Positions 1-7,209 of a stretch of DNA of 64,000 bases are shown here, piece after piece. Numbering within the stretch: the stretch's first letter is position 1; each line of letters starts with the position of its first letter. Both the position numbers and the translations under genes were made by a program. The stretch is from NCBI GenBank assembly GCA_050955045.1, contig JBPBQV010000002.1, positions 1 to 64,000 of the forward strand, read 5' to 3'. Source of the stretch: Mucilaginibacter_A sp050955045. GTDB taxonomy: Bacteria; Bacteroidota; Bacteroidia; Sphingobacteriales; Sphingobacteriaceae. Below the pieces are notes generated by a model. The model was given only the letters and a program-made list of their open reading frames with translations, made no database searches and was not told the origin of the DNA.

Positions 1-117
1 TCGGCATTTCTAAAGATATTATTATTAGGAAATCGTAAAAACTTAAGCCTCTACTCCTCCTTCTTTCACCGCAACCTCTCAACTAACTACTACCAAACCT
101 CCTCCCGAAAGCGGACG

Positions 118-125
118 CAAAAGTA
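118..125 (-). promoter_or_regulatory. Strong -7 promoter box, possibly of an rRNA operon
   Basis: Read on the minus strand this is TACTTTTG, a perfect TAnnTTTG box of Bacteroidota, followed by GCGTCCGCTTTCGGGAGG. A TTG lies about 15 bases upstream, with T-rich tracts and two TTGAAAGG-like blocks before it. The layout resembles rRNA operon promoters of this phylum from memory; the transcript would run out of the window at base 1, so no rRNA gene is visible. The rRNA assignment is inference. Confidence 0.5.
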
Positions 126-250
126 GAAAAATATCATAGACAAGAAAACCTTTCAAGAAAAAAACCTTTCATTAATTCTTAAAGTGTTGAAATAGAATTA
201 AATAAAATTCTTCAAAAGAAAAACGTACATATAATATATAAAAACCTGTA

Positions 251-294
251 ATGCTTCTTTTATCAAATGAAAATTATATTGCTAAAAGAAGCAT
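251..294. repeat. Dispersed repeat, inverted pair
   Basis: ATGCTTCTTTTATC at 251-264 (+) faces GCTAAAAGAAGCAT at 281-294 (-). The two arms can form a 12-bp stem around a 20-base AT-rich loop. It belongs to the 47-copy family described in the findings. Confidence 0.85.
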
Positions 295-395
295 TTATAA
301 ACTCTAAACCGTTAACAAAAGTTAATTATTTGATTCTTATATATACACTGTGTAACATTGCTTACAAATTCATTGATTGATCTACAATATTAATT

Positions 396-403
396 TATCT
401 TTG
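396..403 (+). promoter_or_regulatory. -7 promoter box for bamD
   Basis: TATCTTTG matches TAnnTTTG; TTG triplets lie about 20 bases upstream. The box ends four bases before the bamD ATG, so the message is probably leaderless or almost so. Confidence 0.6.
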
Positions 404-407
404 CGGC

Positions 408-1313
408 ATGTTTAAAATGTGTTATTCACTAAAATTTTTAACTTTAATACTCATTATAAGTATCAGCTTATTTAGCTGTAAGAGTAAGTTTGAAAAACTT
501 AAAGCAAGCAGTGATTACTCCAAAAAATATCAGGAAGGTATTAAATACTATAATAAAAAGGAGTATTCTCGAGCTTTAGCATTATTTGATGATTTGGTAC
601 AACGCTATCGTGGTCGGGCAGAAGCAGAAGATTTATTTTATTATTACGCTTTTGCTAATTATAAATTGAAAGATTTCACTTCTGCAGGTTATCATTTCAA
701 AAACTTTGCTGATACGTATCCTAATAGTTCCCGATCAGAAGAATGCCGTTATATGTCTGCATATTGTGCCTATTTGGAATCGCCAAACTCAACTTTGGAT
801 CAGGTTAATACGTTACAATCTATTGATAAGCTGCAACTGTTTATCAATCTTTATCCAAAAAGTCAGCGGGTAGCTGAAGCAAGCAAGTTGATACAAAACC
901 TGCGTGACCGTTTAGAAACAAAATCTTACGATAACGCTAAGTTGTACTTAACTATAGGAGATTATAAATCAGCTGTAATTGCTTTTAAAAATTCTATGCG
1001 TGATTTCCCAGATACCAAATATGCTGAGGAGATGGAGTTTTTAACGATACAAGCACAATATATGTATGCGAAAAACAGCTTGGAGACCAAACAAGAAGAA
1101 CGCTATGAAGAAGGTACAACTGCTTATAATGAATTTAAGGAGAAATATCCTTCTAGTCAGTACCTTAAACAAGCTGAAACGCTTAATAGACAGTGCCAAA
1201 ATGGAATACAAAATGTAAAAAAGTATTTGGCTAATATTGAAAATGAGCAAAAAGCTTATAAAAAACAGTTGGATCAGGAAAAAAGTAAACAAGTAGATAT
1301 TAAAACCCCATAA
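408..1313 (+). CDS. bamD: Outer membrane assembly lipoprotein BamD
   Basis: BamD is the essential lipoprotein of the BAM complex, which folds beta-barrel proteins into the outer membrane from its periplasmic face. The 301-residue product has a short basic start, a hydrophobic stretch and a lipobox LFSC with Cys24, then tetratricopeptide-like helices over roughly residues 35-240 (repeats such as EYSRALALFDDLVQRY). Length fits the Bacteroidota family. An alternative start at Met4 is equally close to the promoter. It is followed after three bases by rpoZ, so the two are co-transcribed; the bamD-rpoZ-coaBC order is a typical block in this phylum. Confidence 0.92.
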   Translation: MFKMCYSLKFLTLILIISISLFSCKSKFEKLKASSDYSKKYQEGIKYYNKKEYSRALALFDDLVQRYRGRAEAEDLFYYYAFANYKLKDFTSAGYHFKNFADTYPNSSRSEECRYMSAYCAYLESPNSTLDQVNTLQSIDKLQLFINLYPKSQRVAEASKLIQNLRDRLETKSYDNAKLYLTIGDYKSAVIAFKNSMRDFPDTKYAEEMEFLTIQAQYMYAKNSLETKQEERYEEGTTAYNEFKEKYPSSQYLKQAETLNRQCQNGIQNVKKYLANIENEQKAYKKQLDQEKSKQVDIKTP

Positions 1314-1316
1314 AAA

Positions 1317-1640
1317 ATGAGCAATAACAAACCCGTTTTAGCAAGCAGCACGATCACACGTGATTTGCGCGATCTGGATAAAACAACTGATAATATATAT
1401 GAATCACTTGTGGTAATGTCTAAAAGGGCAAACCAGATTTCTAATAACATTAAAGAAGAATTGAGCCAGAAGTTATCAGAATTTACTTCCTCAAATGATA
1501 ATTTAGAAGAAGTTTTTGAAAACCGCGAGCAAATTGAGATTAGCAAACATTACGAGAAAATGCCAAAACCTTCTTTAATTGCTATTCAAGAATTTCTAGA
1601 AGGTAAAATTTACTACAGAAATCCTTCAAAAGAACAATAG
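1317..1640 (+). CDS. rpoZ: RNA polymerase omega subunit (Bacteroidota RpoZ)
   Basis: The 107-residue protein fits the small RPB6/omega-like subunit family of Bacteroidota, which helps assemble and stabilise the beta-prime subunit of RNA polymerase. Visible features are the N-terminal TITRDLRDLDKTTDNIYESL segment, the VVMSKRANQIS helix typical of omega, and a C-terminal PKPSLIAIQEFLEGKI block. It begins three bases after bamD and ends before a strong terminator, so it closes a two-gene unit. Identification rests on these short motifs plus the conserved position between bamD and coaBC. Confidence 0.85.
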   Translation: MSNNKPVLASSTITRDLRDLDKTTDNIYESLVVMSKRANQISNNIKEELSQKLSEFTSSNDNLEEVFENREQIEISKHYEKMPKPSLIAIQEFLEGKIYYRNPSKEQ

Positions 1641-1659
1641 TTTAAATTGAATAAATACG

Positions 1660-1692
1660 AAAAGCCTTCCTGATAATCAGGAGGGCTTTTTT
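1660..1692 (+). terminator. Rho-independent terminator after rpoZ
   Basis: AAAAGCC-TTCCTGAT and its complement flank a tight loop, followed by a run of T. It separates bamD-rpoZ from coaBC. Confidence 0.85.
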
Positions 1693-1707
1693 AATAAGCA
1701 AAAAAGT

Positions 1708-1715
1708 TATTTTTG
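1708..1715 (+). promoter_or_regulatory. -7 promoter box for coaBC
   Basis: TATTTTTG matches TAnnTTTG and ends three bases before the ATG at 1719, which supports that start over the upstream TTG at 1713 lying inside the box. Confidence 0.55.
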
Positions 1716-1718
1716 ACT

Positions 1719-2915
1719 ATGCTGAATGGTAAAAAAATTTTGTTGGGTGTTTGTGGTAGCATTGCCAGTTATAAATCGGCTGCTTTAATCCGGTTATTAA
1801 TTGAAGCTGGTGCAAATGTTAAAGTGATTATGACGAGAGAGGCAACCAATTTCATCACGCCGCTTACGCTTTCTACACTTTCTAAAAACCCTGTTTCTGT
1901 AGAATATTATAAATCCGAAACCGGCGAATGGAACAATCATGTTGCTTTAGGTTTGTGGGCAGATTTAATGCTGATTGCACCTGTTTCTGCCAATACGATA
2001 GCTAAAATGGCCAATGGTTTGTGCGATAACTTGCTTTCGGCTACTTATCTGTCTGCAAAATGTCTAGTTTATTTTGCTCCAGCAATGGATTTGGATATGT
2101 GGAAACACCTATCAACTCAAAATAACGTACAAAAACTACTGGAGTATAAAAATATACTAATAAAACCAGCTTATGGTCAACTGGCAAGTGGTTTGGTTGG
2201 TGAAGGACGAATGGCCGAACCAAAAGATATAGTTGATTTTTTAAATCATTCGCTTAGCAAAATGCTTCTTTTAGCAGGTAAAAAAGTGTTGGTAACAGCA
2301 GGGCCAACGTTTGAAGCGATTGATCCGGTGCGGTTTATTGCTAATCATTCTTCCGGGAAAATGGGTTTTAAACTGGCAGACGAAATGGCAAATCTTGGTG
2401 CAGAAGTTACGCTGATTGCCGGCCCTTCTCAGCAGGAAACTCAAAATAAAAGCATTAAACGCATCAACATTACTTCTGCGGAAGAAATGTTGCAGGAATG
2501 TTTAACTTATTTTCCAGATACACGTATTTGTATCATGAATGCCGCTGTTGCAGATTTTACACCCAAATTTACAGCTGATCAGAAACTGAAAAAACAGGAA
2601 ATCAACCTTAACATCGAACTAAAACCAACTACAGATATTTTGCAAATTTTAGGTGCACAAAAGAAGCATGACCAGATTTTAGTTGGATTTGCGTTAGAAA
2701 CAAACGATGGTGAACGTTATGCTTTGGATAAATTGAAGCGAAAAAATCTGGATTTGATCGTTTTAAATTCTTTGGCAGATGTTGGCGCAGGTTTTAAAAC
2801 CGATACCAATAAAGTAACGATCATTGATAAACAGCTGCAAAAAACAGTATTCGAACTAAAAACTAAAGTGGAAGTTGCCGCTGATATCTGCCAAAAAATT
2901 ATTGATTTAATTTAA
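1719..2915 (+). CDS. coaBC: Bifunctional phosphopantothenoylcysteine decarboxylase/synthetase
   Basis: CoaBC makes 4'-phosphopantetheine for coenzyme A: the C-terminal CoaB half joins cysteine to 4'-phosphopantothenate, and the N-terminal CoaC flavoprotein half decarboxylates the product. The CoaC half (residues 1-180) shows GVCGSIASYK, the catalytic-type His74 in NHVALG and FAPAMDLDMW near residue 120. The CoaB half starts at KKVLVTAGPTFEAIDPVRFI near 188 and has AAVADFTPK and KLKK. Residues 156-158, where many CoaC enzymes have Ala-Cys-Gly, read Ala-Ser-Gly. A repeat core (2262-2275) is encoded in-frame as MLLLAG. The ATG at 1719 is preferred to a TTG six bases earlier. The DUF4835 gene follows within two bases. 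Confidence 0.95.
   Translation: MLNGKKILLGVCGSIASYKSAALIRLLIEAGANVKVIMTREATNFITPLTLSTLSKNPVSVEYYKSETGEWNNHVALGLWADLMLIAPVSANTIAKMANGLCDNLLSATYLSAKCLVYFAPAMDLDMWKHLSTQNNVQKLLEYKNILIKPAYGQLASGLVGEGRMAEPKDIVDFLNHSLSKMLLLAGKKVLVTAGPTFEAIDPVRFIANHSSGKMGFKLADEMANLGAEVTLIAGPSQQETQNKSIKRINITSAEEMLQECLTYFPDTRICIMNAAVADFTPKFTADQKLKKQEINLNIELKPTTDILQILGAQKKHDQILVGFALETNDGERYALDKLKRKNLDLIVLNSLADVGAGFKTDTNKVTIIDKQLQKTVFELKTKVEVAADICQKIIDLI
2262..2275 (+). repeat. Dispersed repeat copy inside coaBC
   Basis: ATGCTTCTTTTAGC, followed by the typical downstream TAAAA (GCAGGTAAAA). It encodes MLLLAGKK at the junction between the CoaC and CoaB domains. Confidence 0.7.
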
Positions 2916-2917
2916 AA

Positions 2918-3814
2918 ATGAAATTAACTGGTTTACTTTTCTTACTACTTTTTGGCTTTAAATTTGCCAAAGCGCAGGATTTGAATGCGCGTGTGCAAGT
3001 GCTTTCACCAAAAATCCAAACAACTAATAGAAGAATTTTTGTGGCGTTAGAAACTGCTATGAAAGATTTTCTGAACGGCAGAAAGTGGAGTGCCGACCAG
3101 ATTGCACCAGCAGAAAAAATTGATTGCAACTTTGTAGTCAACATTACACAATGGGATGGCGCGAATGCTTTAAGCGCAGAAGTGCAGGTGCAATCTAGCC
3201 GGCCGGTTTTCGGATCAAATTTCAACTCCACTTTGCTGAATATTAATGATAAGGACTTTGATTTTAATTATACTGAAGGGCAAATTCTTGATTTTAATGA
3301 TCAGCTTTTTCAAAGTAACCTGAGTTCGTTTTTGGCTTTTTACGCTTACATTATTGTTGGATTAGATTATGATTCGTTTTCAAAACGCGGCGGCTCACCT
3401 TACTTTGACCGGGCACAATACATTGTAAACGCCGCGCAAACTTCTGCTTATAAAGGTTGGAAAGCTTTTGATAATAACCACAACCGCTACTGGCTGGCAG
3501 AAAATTTAAACAACAATGTTTACAATGTTATCCGCGATTTTAGCTACACTTATCATCGTTTGGGTTTGGATGTAATGGCCACAAATGCCGACGAAGGATT
3601 AAAAGCAATCACAGCTGCGCTGCCAGCAATGGCGCAAATTGACCGGCAAAGAACGGGTGCTTTTTTGCCGCAAGTATTTTTTACAGCCAAAAGCGACGAA
3701 CTACTGCAAGTGCTAAGCAAAGCAACTCTGCAGGAAAGAAGCCAGGCTTATCAAACTTTAAGCACGGCTGATCCGGCAAATGGCACTAAATATCAAATCT
3801 TACAAAAAAACTAA
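2918..3814 (+). CDS. DUF4835 family exported protein
   Basis: A 298-residue protein with a signal peptide cut after about KFAKAQ and the DUF4835 pattern (LNARVQVLSPKIQTTNRRIF, ALETAMKDFLNGRKW, DYDSFSKRGGSPYFDRAQ). The family is confined mainly to Bacteroidota and is probably periplasmic or outer-membrane associated. I recall it being named PorD and linked to type IX secretion in some annotations, but nothing in the sequence proves a role. It starts two bases after coaBC and is followed by recN, an order conserved in the phylum. Confidence 0.85.
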   Translation: MKLTGLLFLLLFGFKFAKAQDLNARVQVLSPKIQTTNRRIFVALETAMKDFLNGRKWSADQIAPAEKIDCNFVVNITQWDGANALSAEVQVQSSRPVFGSNFNSTLLNINDKDFDFNYTEGQILDFNDQLFQSNLSSFLAFYAYIIVGLDYDSFSKRGGSPYFDRAQYIVNAAQTSAYKGWKAFDNNHNRYWLAENLNNNVYNVIRDFSYTYHRLGLDVMATNADEGLKAITAALPAMAQIDRQRTGAFLPQVFFTAKSDELLQVLSKATLQERSQAYQTLSTADPANGTKYQILQKN

Positions 3815-3843
3815 ATTTTTTAGTTCTGTTTAAGCTGAAACCG

Positions 3844-3851
3844 TAAATTTG
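3844..3851 (+). promoter_or_regulatory. -7 promoter box for recN
   Basis: TAAATTTG matches TAnnTTTG, 18 bases before the recN ATG, so recN can be transcribed independently of coaBC-DUF4835. Confidence 0.45.
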
Positions 3852-3869
3852 TTTTCTTAATTTAAATTT

Positions 3870-5531
3870 ATGCTGAGTAGGTTAACGATTAACAATTATG
3901 CGCTGATTGATAACCTGGACATCGAACTGGATGCCGGTTTAAACATTATTACCGGCGAAACCGGAGCCGGAAAATCCATCATTCTGGGTGCACTTTCTTT
4001 GCTTTTAGGTCATCGGGCAGAAAGTAAATACTTCTTTAACCAGCAAAAAAAATGTGTGATCGAAGGTATTTTCAGAATTGATGGTTTTCATCTGAAAAAA
4101 TATTTTGAAGAAAACGATCTGGATTACGAGCCGGAAACTGTTTTGCGCCGCGAAATTAGTGCGGACGGCAAATCCCGCGCTTTTGTAAATGATTCTCCCG
4201 TTAACCTGAATGCTTTAAAACATCTGGGCGAAAAGCTGATCGATATTCATTCTCAACATGCAACCGCAGAAATTAACGATCCGTGTTTTCAGTTATTAGT
4301 TGTTGACTCTATCACCAACCATCCGGAGTTGTTGGAAAAATATCAAAATGCTTTTTTTACTTATAAAAAATCATCAACCCGATTACAACAACTTGTAGAA
4401 GAAAGCGAAAAAGCAAAAGGCGAAGAAGATTATTTGCAGTTTCAATTTGATGAACTCGAAAAAGCTAACCTGATTGAAGAAGAACAGGAAAAATTGGAGC
4501 AGGAATTATATACGTTAAACAATGCAGAAGAAATTAAACGCAGTTTATTAAGTGCCAACTTTTTGTTGCAGGACAATGATACGGCGGCACTGAATCAGTT
4601 TAAAGAATCGCTCCAATTGTTAACAGCTTTAGAAAAATACAATCCTAAAGCCGGAGAATTAGCACATCGATTAAACAGTATTACAATTGAATTAAAAGAT
4701 ATTGTTGCTGAAATTGAAAATATGGAGCAAGCTACGCAGGTTGATGAAGCAAGAACTCAGGAAATAAGTGACCGCTTGGCTCTGATTTTTAGCTTGCAAA
4801 AGAAGCATCGCGTAAGCAGCAATGCAGAATTATTACAGATTCAGGAAGATTTATCTAATAAACTAAACAACATCCAATCCGGTGATAATGCGATAGAAGC
4901 ATTGCAAAAGCAGCTTGCGAAACAAACTATCGAACTGCAAAAACTGGCTGTTCAACTATCTGCAAACCGAAAAAAAGCAATACCGGAAATTGAAAAACAG
5001 ATTTTAAAAACGCTGGCTGATGTAGATATGAGCCATGCGATTTTAAAGATTGAGAATAATATAGCAGTAAAAGAAGCATTTGATAAAAACGGAATTGACC
5101 ATATCCGTTTTATGTTCTCTGCAAACAAAGGACATAAATTAGCAGAGATGAGTAAAGTTGCTTCTGGCGGAGAACTTTCACGGGTGATGTTAAGTATTAA
5201 ATCGCTTATTTCCCGCTATACTGCTTTACCAACTATTATTTTTGATGAGATTGATACCGGCGTTTCCGGCGAAGTAGCCAATAAAGTTGGTTTGGTAATG
5301 GAACAACTATCTCAGTTTTTGCAGGTTGTTACGATTACGCATTTACCGCAGATTGCAAGTAAAGGGAAATCACACTTTTTGGTATATAAAAATGATACAG
5401 GTAAAATTCCTTCCACCAAAATTAAAAAACTGACGGAAAAAGAACGTGTGCTAGAAATTGCCAAAATGTTAAGCGGCAGCAAACCTGGCGAAAGTGCTTT
5501 GCAAAATGCGAGAGAGTTGCTGAATAGTTGA
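3870..5531 (+). CDS. recN: DNA repair protein RecN
   Basis: RecN is an SMC-like ATPase that acts early in recombinational repair of double-strand breaks. The 553-residue length is standard. Residues 29-36 form the Walker A motif GETGAGKS. The middle 150-370 is charged and coiled-coil-like. The C-terminal part has the ABC signature VASGGELSRVMLSIKSL, the Walker B block IIFDEIDTGVSG and the ITHLPQIA switch region. An exact repeat core lies inside (5066-5079). A TonB-like gene begins three bases after the stop. Confidence 0.96.
   Translation: MLSRLTINNYALIDNLDIELDAGLNIITGETGAGKSIILGALSLLLGHRAESKYFFNQQKKCVIEGIFRIDGFHLKKYFEENDLDYEPETVLRREISADGKSRAFVNDSPVNLNALKHLGEKLIDIHSQHATAEINDPCFQLLVVDSITNHPELLEKYQNAFFTYKKSSTRLQQLVEESEKAKGEEDYLQFQFDELEKANLIEEEQEKLEQELYTLNNAEEIKRSLLSANFLLQDNDTAALNQFKESLQLLTALEKYNPKAGELAHRLNSITIELKDIVAEIENMEQATQVDEARTQEISDRLALIFSLQKKHRVSSNAELLQIQEDLSNKLNNIQSGDNAIEALQKQLAKQTIELQKLAVQLSANRKKAIPEIEKQILKTLADVDMSHAILKIENNIAVKEAFDKNGIDHIRFMFSANKGHKLAEMSKVASGGELSRVMLSIKSLISRYTALPTIIFDEIDTGVSGEVANKVGLVMEQLSQFLQVVTITHLPQIASKGKSHFLVYKNDTGKIPSTKIKKLTEKERVLEIAKMLSGSKPGESALQNARELLNS
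5066..5079 (-). repeat. Dispersed repeat copy inside recN
   Basis: The plus strand reads AGTAAAAGAAGCAT, a full 12-base core match, encoding VKEA. It lacks the usual GA/GG/GC before TAAAA, so a chance codon match is possible. Confidence 0.5.
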
Positions 5532-5534
5532 GTT

Positions 5535-6293
5535 ATGCAATGGCTAAGAATCTCTTTGTTTATCAATGTTGTTTTTTTGTGTTTTGCCAAAGCACAAAAT
5601 ACTAATCAAGTTTTTATTGTTAAGCAAGACACAATAAACATTAGAGGAATTGTGTACGATGCTTTTGGAAAACCAGCACCGAATGTACAGGTCATTTCAA
5701 AAAAATTTGACTTTAAAAATTACAATCAATTTCCTATCAGTGTAACTGATTCTTCAGGAAGATTTGAACTAAAAAGAACATCCTTCAAAGATACACTTCG
5801 TCTTATATCCTTTGGTAATTATATTGAGATAGTCAATAATGGTAGCCGCTATTTAACAATTGTTTTACCACCAGAAAGTGTTAGAACAAGTGAACTGATC
5901 CAAGTTTCAGCACAAAGAAAATTTAAAAAGCCTCCAATTCCAATATTTGAAATCAATTCTATAACTTGTTTTGATTGTGGTTGGGGTGGAGAGGTTTTCC
6001 CACATTTTCAAGGTGGAGAAAGACTATTTATAAATTTCGTCAAAAACTTGTTAACCTATCCAGAGAAAGCAATCAATAATAATGTAGAAGGCGATATTGA
6101 AATTGGTTTTACTGTTAGCATGGATGGTTCATTAAAAGAATTTAAAGTATTACGTGGAATTGGATATGAATGTGAGGAACAAGTAATTAAGGCAATTAAA
6201 AAAAGTCCAAAATGGATACCTGGAATTTTTAATGGAAAACCAGTAGAAATGCTATTTTCAATTACAATCAATTTTAAACTAACCGATAAATAA
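5535..6293 (+). CDS. TonB-like energy transducer with carboxypeptidase-regulatory domain
   Basis: The 252-residue product has a signal peptide ending near FAKAQ, a beta-sandwich resembling carboxypeptidase D regulatory domains at about residues 35-105 (INIRGIVYDAFGKPAPNVQV), and a C-terminal TonB-like domain (EGDIEIGFTVSMDGSLKEF, then a helix and IPGIFNGKPVEM). The architecture is common in Bacteroidota and suggests a periplasmic partner of outer-membrane transporters, but no N-terminal membrane anchor or ExbBD partner is seen here. It starts three bases after recN. Its sequence looks more AT-rich than its neighbours. The substrate is unknown. Confidence 0.75.
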   Translation: MQWLRISLFINVVFLCFAKAQNTNQVFIVKQDTINIRGIVYDAFGKPAPNVQVISKKFDFKNYNQFPISVTDSSGRFELKRTSFKDTLRLISFGNYIEIVNNGSRYLTIVLPPESVRTSELIQVSAQRKFKKPPIPIFEINSITCFDCGWGGEVFPHFQGGERLFINFVKNLLTYPEKAINNNVEGDIEIGFTVSMDGSLKEFKVLRGIGYECEEQVIKAIKKSPKWIPGIFNGKPVEMLFSITINFKLTDK

Positions 6294-6323
6294 TTCTATT
6301 TTTAGGCGTTAAACAAAAATCAA

Positions 6324-7136
6324 ATGGCTTATAATTTATTACAAGGTAAAAAAGGCATCATTTTCGGTGCTTTAGATGAAAAATCAATCGCCTGGAAAAC
6401 AGCACTGCGTTGTGTGGAAGAAGGTGCGCAAATTGTGTTAACCAACGCGCCGATTGCATTGCGGATGGGCGAAATCAATAAACTGGCCGAAGCCTGCGAT
6501 GCACCGGTAATTCCAGCTGATGTTACCGTTAATGCAGATATAGAAAACCTGTTTGAAGCTACCAAAGAACATTTTGGCGGAGGCGTAGATTTTATTTTAC
6601 ACTCTATCGGTATGAGTTTAAATGTGCGTAAGAATATCCCGTACACACAAACGAACTACGATTTCATGCACAAAACCATAGATATTTCGGCTATGTCTTT
6701 GCACCGAATTTTACAGGTTGCCATGAAACAGGATATGATTAATGAATGGGGTTCTGTTGTAGCTTTAACTTATATTGCAGCTCAGCGTATTTTCCCGGGT
6801 TACGATGAAATGGCGGATACTAAAGCAATGCTGGAAAGTATTGCACGTAACTTTGGTTATCAATATGGTGTTAAAAAACACGTTCGTATCAACACAATCA
6901 GTCAGTCTCCTACCCGTACCACAGCTGGCGGAGGTATAAAAGGCTTTAATGGTTTTATTGATTTTGCTGAAAAAATGTCTCCGCTTGGAAATGCAGATGC
7001 AGATCAGTGTGCAGATTACACAGTAACTTTATTTTCTGATTTAACCAAAATGGTTACCATGCAAAATTTATTTCATGATGGCGGGTTTTCTAACGTTGGC
7101 GTAACACAACCCGTAATCGACCAAATGGAAAAATAA
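6324..7136 (+). CDS. fabI: Enoyl-[acyl-carrier-protein] reductase FabI
   Basis: FabI performs the last reduction of each fatty acid elongation cycle using NAD(P)H. The 270-residue protein shows the N-terminal nucleotide loop (GKKGIIFGALDEKSIAW), DVTVN, an HSIGM motif, and the FabI catalytic pair spaced Tyr-x6-Lys in GYDEMADTKAM. The QSPTRTTAGGGI loop fits the substrate-binding lid. Length and motifs match the FabI family of Bacteroidota. It converges with clpC across a strong hairpin terminator. Confidence 0.93.
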   Translation: MAYNLLQGKKGIIFGALDEKSIAWKTALRCVEEGAQIVLTNAPIALRMGEINKLAEACDAPVIPADVTVNADIENLFEATKEHFGGGVDFILHSIGMSLNVRKNIPYTQTNYDFMHKTIDISAMSLHRILQVAMKQDMINEWGSVVALTYIAAQRIFPGYDEMADTKAMLESIARNFGYQYGVKKHVRINTISQSPTRTTAGGGIKGFNGFIDFAEKMSPLGNADADQCADYTVTLFSDLTKMVTMQNLFHDGGFSNVGVTQPVIDQMEK

Positions 7137-7138
7137 TA

Positions 7139-7152
7139 ATGCTTCTTTTATG
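7139..7152 (+). repeat. Dispersed repeat copy after fabI
   Basis: ATGCTTCTTTTATG begins two bases after the fabI stop and runs through its TAAAA part directly into the terminator hairpin. Confidence 0.8.
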
Positions 7153-7160
7153 GCATAAAA

Positions 7161-7191
7161 AAAGTCCCGATAAAAATATCGGGACTTTTTT
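7161..7191. terminator. Bidirectional terminator between fabI and clpC
   Basis: AAAGTCCCGATA and its exact complement around a three-base loop, with A-runs on the left and T-runs on the right, so it can serve both converging genes. Confidence 0.9.
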
Positions 7192-7209
7192 GTTGAAGTA
7201 TGATTTTAA

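Larger units (their letters stand above)
1..407. other. Gene-free spacer before bamD
   Basis: No credible coding sequence is seen. The left 125 bases look like the leader of a minus-strand transcript. The middle is AT-rich and holds an inverted pair of the dispersed repeat (251-294). The right end carries the bamD promoter. Confidence 0.6.
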
